This document shows positions 62,148 through 64,000 of a stretch of DNA of 64,000 nucleotides, one piece after another; positions within the stretch are counted from its first letter, which is position 1, and every line of letters starts with the position of its first letter. Origin of the DNA: Xanthomarina spongicola (GTDB lineage Bacteria; Bacteroidota; Bacteroidia; Flavobacteriales; Flavobacteriaceae); the NCBI RefSeq assembly GCF_003148645.1, contig NZ_QGGP01000002.1:67001-131000 (forward strand), in the 5' to 3' direction. Made by a program: the position numbers and the translations under genes. The notes under the pieces were generated by a model. It was not told the origin of the DNA. It saw only the letters and a list, made by a program, of their open reading frames with translations, and ran no database searches.

Positions 62148-64000
62148 TTATTTTAATTCTTTTTTAAGGAAATGCGCTGTATAACTTTTTTTATGTTTTA
62201 TAACTTCCTCTGGAGTTCCTTCAACAATAATTTCTCCACCATTTTTTCCACCTTCGTAACCAATATCGATAATATGGTCTACCATTTTAATAACATCTAA
62301 ATTATGCTCAATAATTAAAACCGTATTTCCTTTGTCTGCTAATTTGTTAAGGACAATCATAAGGACACGAATATCTTCAAAATGCAGGCCAGTTGTAGGT
62401 TCGTCTAAAATATAGAAAGTATTTCCAGTATCTCGTTTGCTCAATTCAGTAGCTAGTTTTATACGTTGTGCTTCACCACCAGAAAGTGTTGTGCTTTGTT
62501 GCCCTAAAGTAATATAACCAAGTCCAACATCTTTAATAGTTTTTAGTTTTTTATGAATTTTTGGAATGTGTTCAAAAAACGGAACAGCTTCATTGATAGT
62601 CATATTTAAAACATCGCTAATAGATTTTCCTTTATAACGAATCTCTAGCGTTTCTCTATTAAAACGTTTCCCTTGACAAGTTTCGCATTCTACATACACA
62701 TCTGGTAGGAAATTCATTTCTATAACTCGTAATCCACCACCTTGACAAGTTTCGCAACGACCACCTTTTACATTAAAACTAAAACGTCCTGGTTTATAAC
62801 CACGAATCATAGCTTCGGGAATTTTAGCATATAAACTACGTATTTCGCTAAAAGTTCCAGTATATGTGGCTGGATTTGATCTTGGAGTTCTACCAATTGG
62901 AGACTGATTGATATCTATAACTTTATCTATATGTTCTAAACCTTTAATGCTTTTGTATGGCATTGGTTTTTTTACACCATTAAAATAGTGCGCATTCATA
63001 ATAGGATAGAGGGTTTCGTTTATTAAAGTCGATTTTCCACTTCCTGAAACTCCAGTAACACCAATCATTTTTCCTAAAGGAAGTTTTACAGAAACATTTT
63101 TTAAGTTATTTCCTGTGCAACCTTTTAACTCTATATGTTTTCCGTTTCCTTTTCTTCGTGTTTTAGGGACTTCAATTTCTTTAGTTCCATTTAAATAATC
63201 TGCTGTTAAAGTATGATGAGTTTTCAGTTCGGCTGGTGTGCCTATACTAATTATTTCACCTCCATGTTTTCCAGCTTTAGGACCAATATCAATCACATAA
63301 TCTGCATGTTCTATCATGTCTTTATCATGTTCAACAACAATAACCGAATTACCTATATCTCTTAAAGATACTAATGACTTAATTAGTTTTTCGTTATCTC
63401 TTTGGTGTAGCCCAATACTTGGTTCGTCTAAAATATAAAGCACGCCAACCAGTTGAGAGCCTATTTGTGTAGCTAATCTGATGCGTTGTGCTTCACCACC
63501 AGAAAGGGATTTAGAGCTTCGGTTTAAGGATAAATATTCCAACCCAACATCTAATAAAAATTGAAGTCTGGTTTTAATTTCTTTAATAACTTCTTCAGCA
63601 ATTTTTAATTGTTTTTCTGAAAGATGATTTTCTAAATCGTTAAACCATTCAGCCAATTCAACAATATCTTTATTAGCTAAATCGGAAATATTCTTTTCAT
63701 TTATTTTAAAGTATAAAGATTCTTGTCTTAATCGAGAGCCTTGACACTCGTCGCAAGTTACTTTATCCATATACTCTTTTGCCCAACGTTTTAACGATGT
63801 AGTTTCTGCTTGTTTATATTGACTTTCTATAAAGTTGGCTACTCCTTCAAATTCAATTTTATAATCTCTAGTTACTCCAAGAGTTTTACTTTCTACCGAA
63901 AACTTTTCGTTACCTCCATACAGAATAATCTGTTTAGCCTCATCTGGAATATCTTTATAAGAATCGTTTAAAGAGAAACTAAATCGATGTGCTATTGTTT
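62148..64000 (-). CDS. uvrA: UvrABC system protein A, C-terminal two-thirds
   Basis: Damage-recognition ATPase of nucleotide excision repair; the 5' end is cut by the right window edge. The reading frame continues to position 64000 without a stop, through GGNEKFSVESKTLG and SLKRWAKEYMDKVTCDECQG. A zinc-finger start is visible (CDECQGSRL). Then comes the first domain's LSGGEAQRIRLATQIGSQL signature, the second Walker A TGVSGSGKST, the C-terminal zinc finger (CETCQGGG and CETCQGKRF), and the second LSGGEAQRIKLATEL. The first Walker A lies outside. Likely full length in the genome. Confidence 0.97.
   Translation of the reverse strand, partial: TIAHRFSFSLNDSYKDIPDEAKQIILYGGNEKFSVESKTLGVTRDYKIEFEGVANFIESQYKQAETTSLKRWAKEYMDKVTCDECQGSRLRQESLYFKINEKNISDLANKDIVELAEWFNDLENHLSEKQLKIAEEVIKEIKTRLQFLLDVGLEYLSLNRSSKSLSGGEAQRIRLATQIGSQLVGVLYILDEPSIGLHQRDNEKLIKSLVSLRDIGNSVIVVEHDKDMIEHADYVIDIGPKAGKHGGEIISIGTPAELKTHHTLTADYLNGTKEIEVPKTRRKGNGKHIELKGCTGNNLKNVSVKLPLGKMIGVTGVSGSGKSTLINETLYPIMNAHYFNGVKKPMPYKSIKGLEHIDKVIDINQSPIGRTPRSNPATYTGTFSEIRSLYAKIPEAMIRGYKPGRFSFNVKGGRCETCQGGGLRVIEMNFLPDVYVECETCQGKRFNRETLEIRYKGKSISDVLNMTINEAVPFFEHIPKIHKKLKTIKDVGLGYITLGQQSTTLSGGEAQRIKLATELSKRDTGNTFYILDEPTTGLHFEDIRVLMIVLNKLADKGNTVLIIEHNLDVIKMVDHIIDIGYEGGKNGGEIIVEGTPEEVIKHKKSYTAHFLKKELK

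Overview
The window is chromosomal DNA of a low-GC member of the Flavobacteriaceae (Bacteroidota); I cannot name the genus. Four things support this. Promoter-like sites have the Bacteroidota form TTG-N19/20-TAnnTTTG. Shine-Dalgarno sequences are weak and several starts are TTG. Many lipoproteins occur, two with a CSSDD start like the Flavobacterium surface-export signal. Typical proteins include a type IX secretion sorting tail, PNGase F, a fused branched-chain ketoacid dehydrogenase E1, DUF6090 and a YtxJ-type bacilliredoxin. I see no prophage, integrase, insertion sequence, CRISPR array or tRNA.

Layout. 0-4.7 kb: end of a Gfo/Idh/MocA dehydrogenase, pcm, an NTF2-like secreted protein, smpB, the deoC-deoD nucleoside salvage pair and ompW. 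4.9-10.6 kb: clpB, divergent bacilliredoxin ytxJ, and a large MG2/TonB-plug protein. 10.7-18.8 kb: pheT, a cold-shock protein, a DUF2007 protein, a YbiT-like ABC-F ATPase, a frameshifted thioredoxin-like lipoprotein, a transaldolase and an SDR. 19 kb: the SRP RNA. 19.1-27.5 kb: glutaminyl cyclase, hotdog thioesterase, a beta-helix lipoprotein, SRAP/YedK, glyA, fumarylacetoacetase and a TlpA lipoprotein. 27.7-29.7 kb: a sugar-transfer ATP-grasp gene followed by about 1 kb of decayed coding sequence. 29.7-48.9 kb: recG, PNGase F, M1 aminopeptidase with two coupled patatins, an FMN glutamate-synthase-like protein, an AsmA-like protein, a UvrD/PcrA helicase, an esterase, a YciO-like protein, an OmpA-like lipoprotein, a GT2 glycosyltransferase with a lone HsdR-N nuclease domain, and holA. 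48.9-55.8 kb: a run of minus-strand genes (DUF6090, YdeI-CDGSH, hypothetical, DUF202, DoxX, methyltransferase) behind the E1 gene. 56-64 kb: hypothetical secreted protein, M1-like/beta-barrel protein coupled to a T9SS-exported nuclease, LOG-family protein, a 56-residue membrane protein missed by length filters, and most of uvrA.

Most of the window is ordinary housekeeping sequence, with strong terminators often shared by converging genes. The genes worth a second look are variants of known families rather than a clearly new system: an ABC-F ATPase whose two ATP sites have degenerated in a complementary way, a YdeI/DUF1801 protein ending in a mini CDGSH iron-sulfur motif, an M1-peptidase-like domain without its zinc site joined to an outer-membrane barrel, a TonB plug without a barrel, a methyltransferase with a duplicated N-terminal module, and the decayed locus near 29 kb. 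The surface-degradation theme (PNGase F, M1 peptidase, T9SS nuclease, esterase) suits a marine or particle-associated scavenger, which is inference.
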